Part shown: positions 46,218-55,510 of the stretch, one piece after another | How positions within the stretch are numbered: the stretch's first letter is position 1 | How the letters are laid out: each line of letters opens with the position of its first letter | Notes under the pieces: model-generated | What the model was told of the DNA's origin: nothing | The model's database searches: none | Seen by the model: the letters and a program-made list of their open reading frames with translations, nothing else | Position numbers and translations under genes: made by a program | Assembly: GCA_945865485.1 (NCBI GenBank) | Contig: CAMBEC010000007.1 | Location: forward strand, 23,276 to 87,275 | Origin: Rickettsia typhi | GTDB taxonomy: Bacteria; Pseudomonadota; Alphaproteobacteria; Rickettsiales; Rickettsiaceae | DNA: 64,000 bases | Reading direction: 5' to 3'

Positions 46218-47196
46218 CTCTCATTCCTTTAAAATATATCTCGGAAACATAACGTTTTCCACCACTACCGCGTTTTAGCTGAACGACTATATCAACAACG
46301 GCTAAAATATATTTTTTAATCTCGTCTGGGGGCATTCCAAGCCCAGCTTGCATAACCATCAATTTTAACTGTTCCAAAGCCATTGAAGGAGCATCTGCGT
46401 GTAACGTTGAAATAGAACCAGGATGGCCAGTATTAATTGCCCTTAAGAAGCTAAAAGCCTCGGCTCCTCTAAGTTCACCGACTATTATTCTATCTGGACG
46501 CAAACGTAAACAAGCTTCAATTAGGTCTTGAGTTGTTACTTTAGCTCTACCTTGACCTCCTTTAGATGCCAATAGATGAACTTTGTTTGGATGGTTGTGT
46601 AGCTGTACTTCCCTCGCATCCTCAACTGTAATTAATCGTTCATGAGTGGGGATTTCTCCAAGTGCAGCATTAGTGAAAGTGGTTTTTCCAGTTGATGTAC
46701 CACCGCTAATTACTATATTTTTTTTACAAAGTACTGCATGCCTGATAAATTCTTTTATTTGCTTTTCTTTTAAGTAATTGCATAATATTGCGTTATTTTC
46801 ATCAACCATTTCAGTCGTAGAAGTATTATCAAATGCTCCCATTTTTGCGTACGCGTCAAGAGAAAGGTGCATCGTTGAACCTTTACGTATAGCAAAAGCT
46901 GCTAAATTAGGTTCGACGGCTGGTGGGAATACTATCTGAATACGATAACCGTTAGGGAGTGTTGCAGAAAGTAATGGGTTTTCTTCAGAAATTTTCTGAT
47001 CTGTAGATTGAGCAACCAACCTCCCCAACCCAAGCAAGTGATCAATGTCAACTTCTGGTATTAGTTCTAAGCGTTGGTCTCCTTTTTTCTCAACCCAGGC
47101 TTCACCAGGTTTGTTAATCATAAGCTCGTTAACACCTTCTTCAGCGAAGATATTTTTAAACGGTAAAAGATAAGTTTCTAGTGCCGCAAAACTCAT
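46198..47196 (-). CDS. virB11: Type IV secretion ATPase VirB11
   Basis: A 332-residue traffic ATPase at the cytoplasmic base of the channel. Walker A is VISGGTSTGKTTFTNA, the Asp box is LITVEDAREVQL, Walker B is DRIIVGELRGAEAFSFL, and the His box is INTGHPGSISTLHADAP. The N-terminal part with VNELMINKPGEAWVE is the usual membrane-facing domain. It overlaps virB10 by 4 bp and virD4 by 20 bp. Confidence 0.97.
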   Translation of the reverse strand: MSFAALETYLLPFKNIFAEEGVNELMINKPGEAWVEKKGDQRLELIPEVDIDHLLGLGRLVAQSTDQKISEENPLLSATLPNGYRIQIVFPPAVEPNLAAFAIRKGSTMHLSLDAYAKMGAFDNTSTTEMVDENNAILCNYLKEKQIKEFIRHAVLCKKNIVISGGTSTGKTTFTNAALGEIPTHERLITVEDAREVQLHNHPNKVHLLASKGGQGRAKVTTQDLIEACLRLRPDRIIVGELRGAEAFSFLRAINTGHPGSISTLHADAPSMALEQLKLMVMQAGLGMPPDEIKKYILAVVDIVVQLKRGSGGKRYVSEIYFKGMRGEDSVQ

Positions 47197-48662
47197 TTCA
47201 TTGACCTCGACTTACCAAGAGCAACTTTTGGAAATTTATAATCCTTATTCACGTAAATCCTTACAGCGGTTCCTTGATCTAAAGTTATTGTTGGCTTAAA
47301 TTCCTGTTCTTCAAGCATTTTTTTCACTGTATCAGAAATATCTGTAAATGCTTGTTTGGTAGATTCTTGAGCTTTACTTTGTTCAACATTAGCGGTTGTA
47401 TTTACTATTAACCCATCAGAAGAAGCATTAATAGTGCTCATTAATGAAGTAAGTTTTGCTGTATTAGTAGCTGTTGCATCAGCTGCTAAAGTATTACAAG
47501 CTGTATTAATTTGGGTAAATGTTGCTGAAGTTTTGTCTTCTATAGCAGTAAGTACAGCGGCACAAATTTGCACTCTTTTTTGGCTGTTAGCTTGGTCTTC
47601 AGTAACTGTAGGTGCGGGGGGTTGTGTAAAGATACCATTTGCTATATTTTTTACATTAGTTGCAGTAAGATTTCGGTTAGCTGCAGCTTGAGAATTTATT
47701 TGCGGTTTAACAAGTGAATCAAGAGTTTTTGCTAAAACAACATTGAATGCAGATCTTAAAACAGCGTTGGAAAATCTCTCTCTAAATTTATTATCTACCC
47801 TACCTTGATTACCCTTTCTTCCCACATTATCCACTCCGGCACCGCTCAAGTTAAGAGTATAGCCAGTTGTGAGATCTACTCTTGTCCATTCAATCGAAAT
47901 ACGTCCATAGGACCCCTCGATTCCTACAGCATAATTACCAAATACCCGAGATCCTTTTGGTAGTAAAATATTTTTACCCCACTCAGAATATATATCTTTG
48001 GTAATGACTGCCCTTATTTCTCCACCTAGATCGGTGTTAAGTGCTGTTTCAATAATGGCATCAATGATTTTACCACGCCCCAAAACAAGATTCATATCTC
48101 CACGATAACTAAAGTCAGCTTCTTGTTGAAGTTGTTCAGCAGATTTGGCTGGAGGCGTTCCAGCTACTAAAACAAGCGCAGATTTTCGTTTTGCTTCTAA
48201 TCTTTTTTGCGCATCTTCATCGCGTACTTTACCAAAAGGAAGAGTAGGAGTAGAAGTTATTTCTGGTGTTGGTAATACCTCTGAGCTAGCAGATGGTAAA
48301 GAAGGAAGCGCTTCTTCCGCCATTGGTAGAGCCTCAGCCTCTGATGGAGGTGGAGGCGGAGGTGTTGGATCCTCCAATCTAGGCGGAGCAGGTAATGTTG
48401 GAATGGAAGGGATGTCACTGTCAGCTGCTACTTGAATTGGTTTTGCTACCTCATCTGGTATCGGAGTGTTATCTTTATTTTTATCTACATCAGATGAGTT
48501 AATAAATAAGTTGAAAAACAAATAAGCAAAAACGGCAATAACTCCAACTAGTATTAGTATACTCTGTTTTGGATTACTAGCAACTTGCGATAGTTCTTGA
48601 TCAACCTCAGGCAACTGGTTGTTGCCACCATCAATTTGCCCTGGCATGTTGTCTTTTGACAT
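47193..48662 (-). CDS. virB10: Type IV secretion channel protein VirB10
   Basis: A 489-residue protein with a short cytoplasmic N-terminus, one membrane segment at about 34-54, a Pro-rich periplasmic stretch (PPPPPPSEAEALP near 105), and a C-terminal TrbI beta-barrel domain starting near residue 185 (NLVLGRGKIIDAIIETALNTD; core LGRGKIIDAIIETAL). LPKGSRVFGNY, SYGRISIEWTR and the final TLDQGTAVRIYVNKD fit the family. An Ala/Thr/Asn-rich insert at about 320-420 replaces the usual antenna region. It lies 3 bp after the short VirB9 gene. Confidence 0.93.
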   Translation of the reverse strand: MSKDNMPGQIDGGNNQLPEVDQELSQVASNPKQSILILVGVIAVFAYLFFNLFINSSDVDKNKDNTPIPDEVAKPIQVAADSDIPSIPTLPAPPRLEDPTPPPPPPSEAEALPMAEEALPSLPSASSEVLPTPEITSTPTLPFGKVRDEDAQKRLEAKRKSALVLVAGTPPAKSAEQLQQEADFSYRGDMNLVLGRGKIIDAIIETALNTDLGGEIRAVITKDIYSEWGKNILLPKGSRVFGNYAVGIEGSYGRISIEWTRVDLTTGYTLNLSGAGVDNVGRKGNQGRVDNKFRERFSNAVLRSAFNVVLAKTLDSLVKPQINSQAAANRNLTATNVKNIANGIFTQPPAPTVTEDQANSQKRVQICAAVLTAIEDKTSATFTQINTACNTLAADATATNTAKLTSLMSTINASSDGLIVNTTANVEQSKAQESTKQAFTDISDTVKKMLEEQEFKPTITLDQGTAVRIYVNKDYKFPKVALGKSRSMK

Positions 48663-48665
48663 AAA

Positions 48666-49079
48666 TTACCTAGATTTTTTAGGGTATTGGAACCTAATGA
48701 CGTATACTAAATCTCTTTCATCACCGTCTTCAAGTTCTTTAGCAACAATATCAAATTGGTATGTTCTTTTGTCTGTGATAATAGTCATATTTGTCCTAAT
48801 ATCACGCTCCATAGGTTTTATAAACAATCTATTGCCTAAAGGCGTTATCTTCCAGGCGTAAGAATCACCTAAAGTAATCGTTTCAATAGTTTCGCCTTTA
48901 CCGAATTCAATATGGGATTGAAATCCATAATGGAGAACAAGAAGATACACGTCATTGGGGCTATAAAAATATGTTTTTATTCTGCTATCAGTTGTTAAAG
49001 CAGAGTCATCTCCCAAAGCAATTTTATTTGAACAAGCAAAAATTAACAATATGGTTAAAAGTATTCTAACTACTATCAT
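48666..49079 (-). CDS. virB9: VirB9-like protein, N-terminal domain only
   Basis: A 137-residue protein with an N-terminal signal-like segment (RILLTILLIFA) and the VirB9/TrbG N-terminal domain: DSRIKTYFYSPNDVYLL, HYGFQSHIEFGKGETIETI, SYAWKITPLGNRLFIKP and TNMTIITDKRTYQFDI. It stops at YVIRFQYPKK, just where the linker to the C-terminal domain should begin. Full VirB9 is about 250-290 residues; its C-terminal half joins VirB7 and VirB10 at the outer membrane. A short second VirB9 is known in Rickettsiales rvh systems. It overlaps virB8 by 14 bp. Confidence 0.85.
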   Translation of the reverse strand: MIVVRILLTILLIFACSNKIALGDDSALTTDSRIKTYFYSPNDVYLLVLHYGFQSHIEFGKGETIETITLGDSYAWKITPLGNRLFIKPMERDIRTNMTIITDKRTYQFDIVAKELEDGDERDLVYVIRFQYPKKSR

Positions 49080-49797
49080 CGTCCATCCTATATCCGGTTA
49101 CTTGAAAACCTACTGGATTGACATCTTTGTCGCTTTCTGTCAATTCCATCGGCAAATACTGAAACTCAACCACTGCTATTTTGTTAAAAACCTTCATAGC
49201 ACCTGCAGTTTCGTTTATTGAGAATCGCATAATATATTTTTTATCAGCTAACTTAGACCATGATTTGACCACTAAATATGTCGTATTTTTTTGGCCGTAT
49301 TTAATGGTCGGATCAACTGCCTCATTTTTTAAGTACCCACGATAGTCCCAGTAAATTGAATTTGAGGAAAGCAACCTGACTATGCGTTTTGCTTCTGTGC
49401 TAAAGTCAACTGGGTTATATGTTTCTCTTGCGATAATATATTTTTTGATAAAATATTGAGCAAGGGCTTCGTTACCACTTAATATACTGGATGAAAGTGG
49501 ATTTACAACCTTTGCTATTCCAGTTGTATCGTCTATTTGTATGACAAATGGATCAAATCTCTTGGTATTTATTACGTACGCTACTACACCAATTGATATT
49601 ATTGATAAACAAAGCAAAATTAATAATAACAAAAACAATAAATTTCTTTGAACCGTTATGTTGTCGTAACGTTCTTCGTACCAGTTTCTTAGTTGCTTTA
49701 CCTCTTGCTGCGCTGCAACCACGTTAGTAGACGCGGTTACTTCGCTCGTTTCAGTTTTTTTGAACTTATTAATTAGGTCGCTAATTTTGATCATCAC
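49066..49797 (-). CDS. virB8: Type IV secretion inner-membrane protein VirB8
   Basis: A 243-residue bitopic protein: cytoplasmic N-terminus with WYEERYDNITVQRN, one membrane segment at about 53-77, and a periplasmic NTF2-like domain with FVIQIDDTTGIAKVV, YIIARETYNPVDF and VEFQYLPMELTESDKDVNPVGFQVTGY (cores PMELTESDKDVNP, GFQVTGYR). VirB8 dimers help join the inner parts of the channel. It is the first gene of the cluster; no VirB7 lipoprotein could be found in the 169 bp upstream. It overlaps the short VirB9 gene by 14 bp. Confidence 0.92.
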   Translation of the reverse strand: MMIKISDLINKFKKTETSEVTASTNVVAAQQEVKQLRNWYEERYDNITVQRNLLFLLLLILLCLSIISIGVVAYVINTKRFDPFVIQIDDTTGIAKVVNPLSSSILSGNEALAQYFIKKYIIARETYNPVDFSTEAKRIVRLLSSNSIYWDYRGYLKNEAVDPTIKYGQKNTTYLVVKSWSKLADKKYIMRFSINETAGAMKVFNKIAVVEFQYLPMELTESDKDVNPVGFQVTGYRMDDDSS

Positions 49798-49966
49798 TAA
49801 CCAAACACACTCGGGTTACATTATGTTGCTAAATTTTGTACATATCATTATGTAACAGCTATTGTTGTAAAATAAATAAAAAGATCGTCTGGGAATGAAT
49901 TAACAACACTTTTTTTATCGTGAGTTGCTTTTAGAGCGCGTAGGTATAGGTATATAGTTATCTATT

Positions 49967-50746
49967 TTAAATATAGTGAAGATTTAACAAGTGAAAAATT
50001 ATACTAGCCGCATTAGAGGCGTTTAGGCTCTCTACTTGTTCTGAAATTGGTATTTTTATCAGAAAATCGCATGATTCAGAAGTAAGTTTACGCATTCCCT
50101 TACCTTCTGAGCCTATAATTACGGCGACTTTATCAATATCTACTATTTCTTTTAAATTGTTCTGACCTTTTGAATCAAGCCCAGCGATCCAGAATCCTTT
50201 GTTTTTTAGTGTTTCGATTGTTTGCTTAATATTAGTGACTTTTGCTATTTGAACTAATTCTAGACATCCAGAGGCTGCTTTTGCAATTGAAGCATTCTCG
50301 TCTGGCGCATTATCTTTGGGTAATATTATTTTGTCTATGTTAAAAGCAGCCGCGCTTCTAATAATTGCTCCAATATTTTGAGGATCAGATATTTGGTCTA
50401 ATATAACTACTCTATCCTTAGTAGGAAAAAACTTCAATTCATCTATGCTATTTTTAAAAACACTATTAACAAGAGCGATTACGCCTTGGTGTGGCTGATT
50501 TTTACCAACTTTCTTTATAATAAAATCATTTTGTACTATTTCTACATCATGATTTTTTAGTTTGTTCTTAAACTCGTCTGCAAACCTTGGAAGACAAAAT
50601 ATTTTTTTAATTTCGCGATTACTATTTTTTGCTGCTGCTAAAACTGCATGAGTACCATACATATAGTACTCTGTTCTGGTTGAAACGTTCGTTTTATTCT
50701 TAATACGCATAATACCTAAGCTTTTACTCAAAAATGTTCTTGACAT
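49967..50746 (-). CDS. rlmB: TrmH-family rRNA 2'-O-methyltransferase, RlmB-like
   Basis: A 259-residue SpoU-type methyltransferase. The N-terminal RNA-binding part (YMYGTHAVLAAAKN) is followed by the knotted SAM domain with motifs DQISDPQNIGAIIRSAAAF, VIIGSEGKGMRKLT and IPISEQVESLNASNAASI. RlmB methylates the ribose of a 23S rRNA guanosine (G2251 in E. coli); the exact target here is inferred from family. Later starts (Met13 or Met28) are possible. It lies upstream of virB8 on the same strand with a 169-bp gap. Confidence 0.9.
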   Translation of the reverse strand: MSRTFLSKSLGIMRIKNKTNVSTRTEYYMYGTHAVLAAAKNSNREIKKIFCLPRFADEFKNKLKNHDVEIVQNDFIIKKVGKNQPHQGVIALVNSVFKNSIDELKFFPTKDRVVILDQISDPQNIGAIIRSAAAFNIDKIILPKDNAPDENASIAKAASGCLELVQIAKVTNIKQTIETLKNKGFWIAGLDSKGQNNLKEIVDIDKVAVIIGSEGKGMRKLTSESCDFLIKIPISEQVESLNASNAASIIFHLLNLHYI

Positions 50747-50889
50747 AAACTACTATTTATTATAGAAACTTACAACTAAACATTTTCGATATACCGCCCT
50801 GAAGGGTATAAAAAAGCTTGAGATTGACGCTTTGTGAATTAGTACTTGCGTTTAATGCTCGAGTGGTTTATTTTGCTGTAGGTTTATCA

Positions 50890-50975
50890 GGAGGGGTGGC
50901 CGAGTGGTCAATGGCAGCAGACTGTAAATCTGCCCGCGTATGCGTTCGAAGGTTCAAATCCTTCTCCCTCCACCA
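50890..50975 (+). tRNA. tRNA-Tyr (anticodon GTA)
   Basis: An 86-nt class II tRNA with encoded CCA. The acceptor GGAGGGG (50890-50896) pairs with TCCCTCC (50965-50971), discriminator A and CCA end at 50975. The anticodon loop is CTGTAAA, giving GTA. A long variable arm CCCGCGTATGCG follows the anticodon stem, and the T-arm is GAAGG-TTCAAAT-CCTTC. It is 30 bp ahead of tRNA-Gly and part of the same unit that leads to tuf. Confidence 0.96.
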
Positions 50976-51005
50976 CTTGAATTATGTGTGGTTTAGGTGA
51001 GTATT

Positions 51006-51079
51006 GCGGGTGTAGCTCAATGGTAGAGCCCCAGCCTTCCAAGCTGGCTGCGTGGGTTCGATTCCCATCACCCGCTCCA
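51006..51079 (+). tRNA. tRNA-Gly (anticodon TCC)
   Basis: A 74-nt tRNA with encoded CCA. The acceptor GCGGGTG (51006-51012) pairs with CACCCGC (51069-51075), discriminator T and CCA follow. The anticodon stem-loop is CCAGC-CTTCCAA-GCTGG with anticodon TCC. The T-arm is GTGGG-TTCGATT-CCCAT (one G-T pair). The tRNA-Tyr, tRNA-Gly, tuf order is common in bacteria and suggests one transcript. Confidence 0.96.
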
Positions 51080-51177
51080 TAAGCTTAAATGTAGCTGTGG
51101 ATATTTGAGCGATGATGTTAAAGTAAGTTAAGTAATTTTTAGTTGTTGAACTTTTATATATTTTTAGGAGAAAACTT

Positions 51178-52356
51178 ATGGCAAAGGCAAAGTTTGAGCG
51201 GAATAAGCCGCACTGTAACATAGGAACTATTGGTCACGTAGATCATGGTAAAACTTCTCTTACAGCGGCGATTACTAAAGTTCTGGCGAAAAAAGGTCAG
51301 GCAAAAGAATCAAAATATGATGAGATAGATGGTGCTCCAGAAGAAAAAGCAAGGGGTATTACAATTTCAACAGCTCACGTTGAATACGAAACAGACAAGA
51401 GACACTATGCTCACGTTGACTGTCCTGGTCACGCTGATTATGTAAAAAACATGATTACTGGTGCTGCCCAAATGGATGGAGCTATCCTTGTTGTTTCGGC
51501 TGCCGATGGTCCAATGCCACAAACCAGAGAGCATATTCTTTTAGCTCGTCAGGTTGGTGTGCCTTCGCTTGTTGTGTTCCTGAACAAAGTTGATCAAGTA
51601 GATGATCCGGAACTTTTGGAGTTAGTAGAAATGGAAGTAAGAGAGCTTCTTTCTCTTTATGAGTATCCAGGTGATGAAATTCCTGTTATTAAAGGTTCTG
51701 CGCTTAATGTTCTTAACGGCACTGATGAAAAATGTATTGAAGAGCTTATGGATGCGGTTGATGCTTACATCCCGCAGCCAGTTCGTGAGCTTGATAAGCC
51801 GTTCTTGATGCCGATTGAAGATGTATTCTCTATTTCTGGTCGTGGAACTGTTGTTACTGGTAGGATTGAGCAGGGTATAGTTAAAGTTGGTGAAGAGATT
51901 GAAATCGTTGGTATTAAAGATACTGTCAAAACAATCTGTACTGGTGTTGAGATGTTTAGAAAGCTTCTTGATTCCGGTCAAGCTGGAGATAACGTCGGTG
52001 TGCTTCTTCGTGGTACAAAAAGAGAAGATGTGTATAGAGGTCAGGTTTTAGCTAAACCTGGTTCAATTACTCCTCACACTGAGTTCGAAGCTGAAATCTA
52101 CGTTCTTAATAAAGAGGAAGGTGGTCGTCATACACCGTTCTTTAAGAATTATCGTCCTCAGTTTTATTTCAGAACTACTGACGTTACTGGTGAAATTGAA
52201 TTGCCAGCAGGTAAAGAAATGGTAATGCCTGGTGATAATACAAAAATTGTTGTTAAGATGATTTCTCCTGTTGCCATGGATGAAGGTCTACGTTTTGCGA
52301 TTCGTGAAGGTGGTAGAACTGTTGGTGCTGGTGTTGTGTCGAAAATCCTAAAGTAA
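51178..52356 (+). CDS. tuf: Elongation factor Tu
   Basis: A 392-residue GTPase that delivers aminoacyl-tRNA to the ribosome. G-domain motifs are [23 protein letters not shown] and NKVD; domains 2 and 3 contain [15 protein letters not shown] and [21 protein letters not shown] (cores [20 protein letters not shown]). Length is as expected (about 394). AGGAG precedes the ATG. It follows the tRNA pair by about 100 bp and leads into the S10 operon, separated by a hairpin. Confidence 0.98.
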   Translation: MAKAKFERNKPHCNIGTIGHVDHGKTSLTAAITKVLAKKGQAKESKYDEIDGAPEEKARGITISTAHVEYETDKRHYAHVDCPGHADYVKNMITGAAQMDGAILVVSAADGPMPQTREHILLARQVGVPSLVVFLNKVDQVDDPELLELVEMEVRELLSLYEYPGDEIPVIKGSALNVLNGTDEKCIEELMDAVDAYIPQPVRELDKPFLMPIEDVFSISGRGTVVTGRIEQGIVKVGEEIEIVGIKDTVKTICTGVEMFRKLLDSGQAGDNVGVLLRGTKREDVYRGQVLAKPGSITPHTEFEAEIYVLNKEEGGRHTPFFKNYRPQFYFRTTDVTGEIELPAGKEMVMPGDNTKIVVKMISPVAMDEGLRFAIREGGRTVGAGVVSKILK

Positions 52357-52363
52357 ATATCTC

Positions 52364-52391
52364 TAAGCGGCGCGAATTTTCGGGCCGCTTA
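52364..52391 (+). promoter_or_regulatory. Two-tier hairpin between tuf and rpsJ
   Basis: TAAGCGGC (52364-52371) pairs with GCCGCTTA (52384-52391), and inside the loop CGAA/TTCG (52373-52376 with 52379-52382) forms a second stem. No T-run follows, so it is not a normal intrinsic terminator; it may be a processing or partial-termination structure that sets tuf above the ribosomal genes in transcript level. Confidence 0.55.
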
Positions 52392-52455
52392 AGTATTTAG
52401 AGTTGGCGTCTCTTTTTGAGGCTTATACTTGGGCTGTTTTAAATATAAGGTTAAT

Positions 52456-52773
52456 ATGAATAATCAGAGAATAAAAATCAAACTAAAGTCTTTTGATCAT
52501 CGCTCCCTTGAGCATGCGACAGGCGAGATTGTTAGTGCGGTAAAGCGTACTGGTGCGGATGTTAGTGGTCCAATTCCTCTTCCGAGACATATTGAAAGGT
52601 TTACGGTTATAAGGGGTCCTCACATCGACAAGAAGTCTAGGGAGCAATTTGAGATTAGAACTCAAAAAAGATTGGTGATTATTAATTATCCTACTCCGCA
52701 AACTGTCGAAGCTTTAAGGAAAGTTGACTTACCAGCTGGTGTTGATGTTGAAATTAAATTGGTAGGTGTTTAA
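52456..52773 (+). CDS. rpsJ: 30S ribosomal protein S10
   Basis: A 105-residue S10 (E. coli 103), starting [15 protein letters not shown] at ATG 52456 with AAGG five bases ahead; an upstream in-frame start at 52429 would add non-conserved residues. [25 protein letters not shown] (core [19 protein letters not shown] is 19 residues) and the C-terminal [12 protein letters not shown] are family blocks. S10 also serves in transcription antitermination with NusB. It opens the S10 operon, in the order rpsJ, rplC, rplD, rplW, rplB, rpsS, rplV, rpsC, rplP, rpmC, rpsQ. Confidence 0.98.
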   Translation: MNNQRIKIKLKSFDHRSLEHATGEIVSAVKRTGADVSGPIPLPRHIERFTVIRGPHIDKKSREQFEIRTQKRLVIINYPTPQTVEALRKVDLPAGVDVEIKLVGV

Positions 52774-52775
52774 AG

Positions 52776-53420
52776 ATGAGAACAGGTTTGGTCGCAAAAA
52801 AATTGGGCATGAGCTCGATGTTCACCGAGCAAGGTGAAAGAATTACACTTACATTTTTACAGCTTGAGGATTGTCAAGTGGTCGGTCAAAAAACTGACTC
52901 TAGAGATGGATATAATGCTGTTGTTTTGGGTTCTACTTTGAAGAAACCTTCGAAAGTTTCTAAGCCAATGAGAAAAGTTTTTGCTGATGCAAAAGTTGAA
53001 CCAAGGGCTTTATTAAAAGAGTTTAGGGTCTCTCAAGACAACATGCTTGATATTGGTTGTGAGATGAAACCAAGTCACTTTAAAATTGGTCAATTTGTTG
53101 ATGTTACGGGAAGATCAATTGGTAAGGGTTTTGCTGGGGTTATGAAAAGACATAACTTTAGAGGGTTGGAAGCTTCGCATGGTGTTTCAGTATCCCATCG
53201 TTCTCATGGTTCGACTGGTCAGTGTCAGGATCCGGGCAAGGTGTTTAAGGGTAAAAAAATGGCTGGCCATATGGGCGATGAGAATGTGACTATTCAAAAT
53301 TTACGAATTGTAGAAATTGATGATGAAAAAGGAATAATTATTGTTTCTGGAAATGTGCCTGGGTCGAAAGGTAAGTATGTGTCGATCAAAGATGCTGTTA
53401 AAAAAGCAGTTTCTGCATAG
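52776..53420 (+). CDS. rplC: 50S ribosomal protein L3
   Basis: A 214-residue L3 (E. coli 209). The N-terminus [19 protein letters not shown] and the blocks [35 protein letters not shown] (core [16 protein letters not shown]) and [17 protein letters not shown] are typical. The gene starts 2 bp after rpsJ. The glutamine that PrmB methylates in E. coli aligns with the STGQCQDPG stretch. L3 is an early-assembly protein near the peptidyl transferase centre. Confidence 0.98.
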   Translation: MRTGLVAKKLGMSSMFTEQGERITLTFLQLEDCQVVGQKTDSRDGYNAVVLGSTLKKPSKVSKPMRKVFADAKVEPRALLKEFRVSQDNMLDIGCEMKPSHFKIGQFVDVTGRSIGKGFAGVMKRHNFRGLEASHGVSVSHRSHGSTGQCQDPGKVFKGKKMAGHMGDENVTIQNLRIVEIDDEKGIIIVSGNVPGSKGKYVSIKDAVKKAVSA

Positions 53421-53458
53421 TTTTAGATATTGGATTGAGTGAAATTAGGTAAAAATTT

Positions 53459-54082
53459 ATGAAAGCTGATTTGGTAAGTCTAGAAAATCAAGTTGTTGGC
53501 GAAGTGTCGTTAAGTGAAGCTATTTTTGGACTGGAAGCAAGAGAAGATATCGTTAAAAGAGTTATCGACTGGCAAAGGGCTAAAGCGAGAAGCGGGACTC
53601 ACGCTGTTAAAACAGTGGGAGAAGTTTCTGGCTCAAACAAAAAGCCATTTAAGCAAAAAGGAACTGGTAACGCAAGGCAAGGTAATGCTCGAGGTGTTCA
53701 GCGTCGTGGCGGTGGTATAGCCCATGGTCCGCAAGTAAGATCTCATGAGACGAGTTTGCAAAAGAAAGTTAGGAAGCTAGGTTTGAGGCATGCGCTTTCG
53801 ATAAAATTGGCGGCCGGTGCGCTCCATTTTGTTGATTCTGTTGAAATGAAGCAGCCTAAAACTGCTGAGTTGGTCAAGGCGCTTGCTAATTTCGGTGGTG
53901 GTAGATTTTTTGTAATTGATGGTGCTGCTTTTGTTGAGAAAAATTTAAAACTATCTGCAGCTTCGGCAATTAATACTTGTGTAGTGCCGGTGATTGGTGC
54001 GAATGTTTATGACATTATAAGAAGTGATCACGTGTTGATATCGAAAGATGCGCTACCGCTTCTAGAAGAGAGGTTGAAGTAA
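53459..54082 (+). CDS. rplD: 50S ribosomal protein L4
   Basis: A 207-residue L4 (E. coli 201). The extended loop KPFKQKGTGNARQGNARGVQ and RRGGGIAHGPQVRSHE lie in the middle, as usual, and line the exit tunnel. The gene begins 38 bp after rplC and its stop shares one base with the rplW start. E. coli L4 represses the S10 operon; whether that holds here is not shown by the sequence. Confidence 0.98.
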   Translation: MKADLVSLENQVVGEVSLSEAIFGLEAREDIVKRVIDWQRAKARSGTHAVKTVGEVSGSNKKPFKQKGTGNARQGNARGVQRRGGGIAHGPQVRSHETSLQKKVRKLGLRHALSIKLAAGALHFVDSVEMKQPKTAELVKALANFGGGRFFVIDGAAFVEKNLKLSAASAINTCVVPVIGANVYDIIRSDHVLISKDALPLLEERLK

Positions 54083-54378
54083 TGACGACTAAGATTAAGT
54101 ATGATTTGATAAGAAAACCTATAATAACCGAAAAATCAACGATTCTCGGTGAGCATGGTAAGTATGTGTTTGAGGTTTCTCCAAGTAGTAATAAGATTTC
54201 GATAAAAAAAGCTATTGAAGAGATATTTGGAGTTAAAGTAAAAGCTGTGAATGTTCTGAATCAAAAGGGTAAAGTTAAGAGATTTAGAGGTGTTATTGGT
54301 CGTAGATCTGATGTAAAGAAAGCAATTGTTACTTTAGAAAAAGATCACACCATAGATTTAGCTGGAGGTGTTAAATAA
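54082..54378 (+). CDS. rplW: 50S ribosomal protein L23
   Basis: A 98-residue L23 (E. coli 100). [40 protein letters not shown] (core [17 protein letters not shown]) and [15 protein letters not shown] are the family blocks. It sits at the tunnel exit and docks trigger factor and SRP. Start and stop each share one base with the neighbouring genes rplD and rplB (TAATG), so translation is coupled. Confidence 0.97.
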   Translation: MTTKIKYDLIRKPIITEKSTILGEHGKYVFEVSPSSNKISIKKAIEEIFGVKVKAVNVLNQKGKVKRFRGVIGRRSDVKKAIVTLEKDHTIDLAGGVK

Positions 54379-55208
54379 TGGCCTTAAAAAAGTATAATCC
54401 AACTACGCCATCGCAAAGAGGTTTAGTTCGAGTTGATAAAAGTGATTTATGGAAAGGTGGGCCGGTTAAGCAATTAACGGAAGGTATTTCTAAGACTGGT
54501 GGTAGAAATAATCGTGGTAGGATTACTTCCCGTCATATAGGTGGTGGTCATAAAAAACTCTACAGACTTATTGACTTTAAGAGAAATAAGTTTGATAGTG
54601 TGGCGACCATTGAACGTATTGAATACGATCCAAACAGAACGGCTTATATAGCTTTGATCAAATACGAAGATGGAGAGTTGTCTTATATTCTAGCTCCAGC
54701 CAAGTTGAATCCAGGCGATAAGGTAGTGTCTGGTAATGATGATGTGGATATAAAAATTGGAAATTGTCTTCCTCTAAAGAATATCCCGGTTGGTACTATT
54801 GTGCATAATGTTGAGATGAAACCTGGTAAAGGTGGACAAATTGCTAGATCTGCTGGTGCTTCAGTAAGTCTTGTTGGAAAAGACTCTGGTTACGCTCAGC
54901 TAAAATTGGCTTCTGGAGAACTTAGAATAGTACTACTTAGTTGTATGGCAACTATTGGCACTTTATCTAATGCAGATAAAAAGAATACGATCGTTGGTAA
55001 AGCTGGAAGAAATAGATGGCTTGGCAAGCGTCCTCATGTTAGAGGTGTTGCGATGAACCCTGTCGATCACCCACATGGTGGTGGTGAAGGTAAGACTTCG
55101 GGCGGACGTCACCCTGTTACTCCATGGGGTAAGCCGACTAAAGGTAAGAAGACTCGTAAAAATAAGCTTACATCTAAGTTTATATTAAAAAGAAGAACAA
55201 AAAAATAG
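54378..55208 (+). CDS. rplB: 50S ribosomal protein L2
   Basis: A 276-residue L2 (E. coli 273). [33 protein letters not shown] and [20 protein letters not shown] (with the conserved His) are present. L2 contacts the peptidyl transferase centre and an intersubunit bridge. The end [13 protein letters not shown] tail reads [11 protein letters not shown]. It shares one base with rplW and lies 11 bp before rpsS. Confidence 0.98.
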   Translation: MALKKYNPTTPSQRGLVRVDKSDLWKGGPVKQLTEGISKTGGRNNRGRITSRHIGGGHKKLYRLIDFKRNKFDSVATIERIEYDPNRTAYIALIKYEDGELSYILAPAKLNPGDKVVSGNDDVDIKIGNCLPLKNIPVGTIVHNVEMKPGKGGQIARSAGASVSLVGKDSGYAQLKLASGELRIVLLSCMATIGTLSNADKKNTIVGKAGRNRWLGKRPHVRGVAMNPVDHPHGGGEGKTSGGRHPVTPWGKPTKGKKTRKNKLTSKFILKRRTKK

Positions 55209-55219
55209 GTGAATGAGAT

Positions 55220-55498
55220 ATGGCACGTTCGGTATGGAAAGGTCCTTTTGTTGATGGGTACTTATTAAAAAAAGTACAAAAATTAATGGACGCAGGTAAT
55301 AAAGAAATTATCAAAACTTGGTCGAGAAGGTCAACAATTTTACCAATGTTTGTTGGGTTTACATTTGCTGTACATAATGGTAATAAATTCATACCAGTTA
55401 CGGCTACAGAAGAAATGGTTGGTCAAAAGCTTGGTGCGTTTTCTCCAACTCGTACCTACCATGGGCATGGTGCGGATAAAAAAGCGAAAAGAAAATAG
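55220..55498 (+). CDS. rpsS: 30S ribosomal protein S19
   Basis: A 92-residue S19, the same length as in E. coli. [41 protein letters not shown] (core [14 protein letters not shown]) and [13 protein letters not shown] are diagnostic. It binds 16S rRNA in the head with S13. The gene ends directly before a GTG that is in frame with rplV; the latter's ATG lies 12 bp on. Confidence 0.98.
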   Translation: MARSVWKGPFVDGYLLKKVQKLMDAGNKEIIKTWSRRSTILPMFVGFTFAVHNGNKFIPVTATEEMVGQKLGAFSPTRTYHGHGADKKAKRK

Positions 55499-55510
55499 GT
55501 GCAAAGAATA

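Noticed and set aside
49798..49966. Search for a virB7-like small lipoprotein ahead of virB8
   Set aside because: Only a ~10-codon minus-strand frame is present; no lipobox or signal-like sequence was found.
50824..50874. Promoter-like boxes ahead of tRNA-Tyr (TTGACG at 50824; TTGCGT with TATTTT at 50846-50874)
   Set aside because: The TTGACG has no -10 at the right distance, and the second pair has weak matches; a promoter must exist here but cannot be placed.
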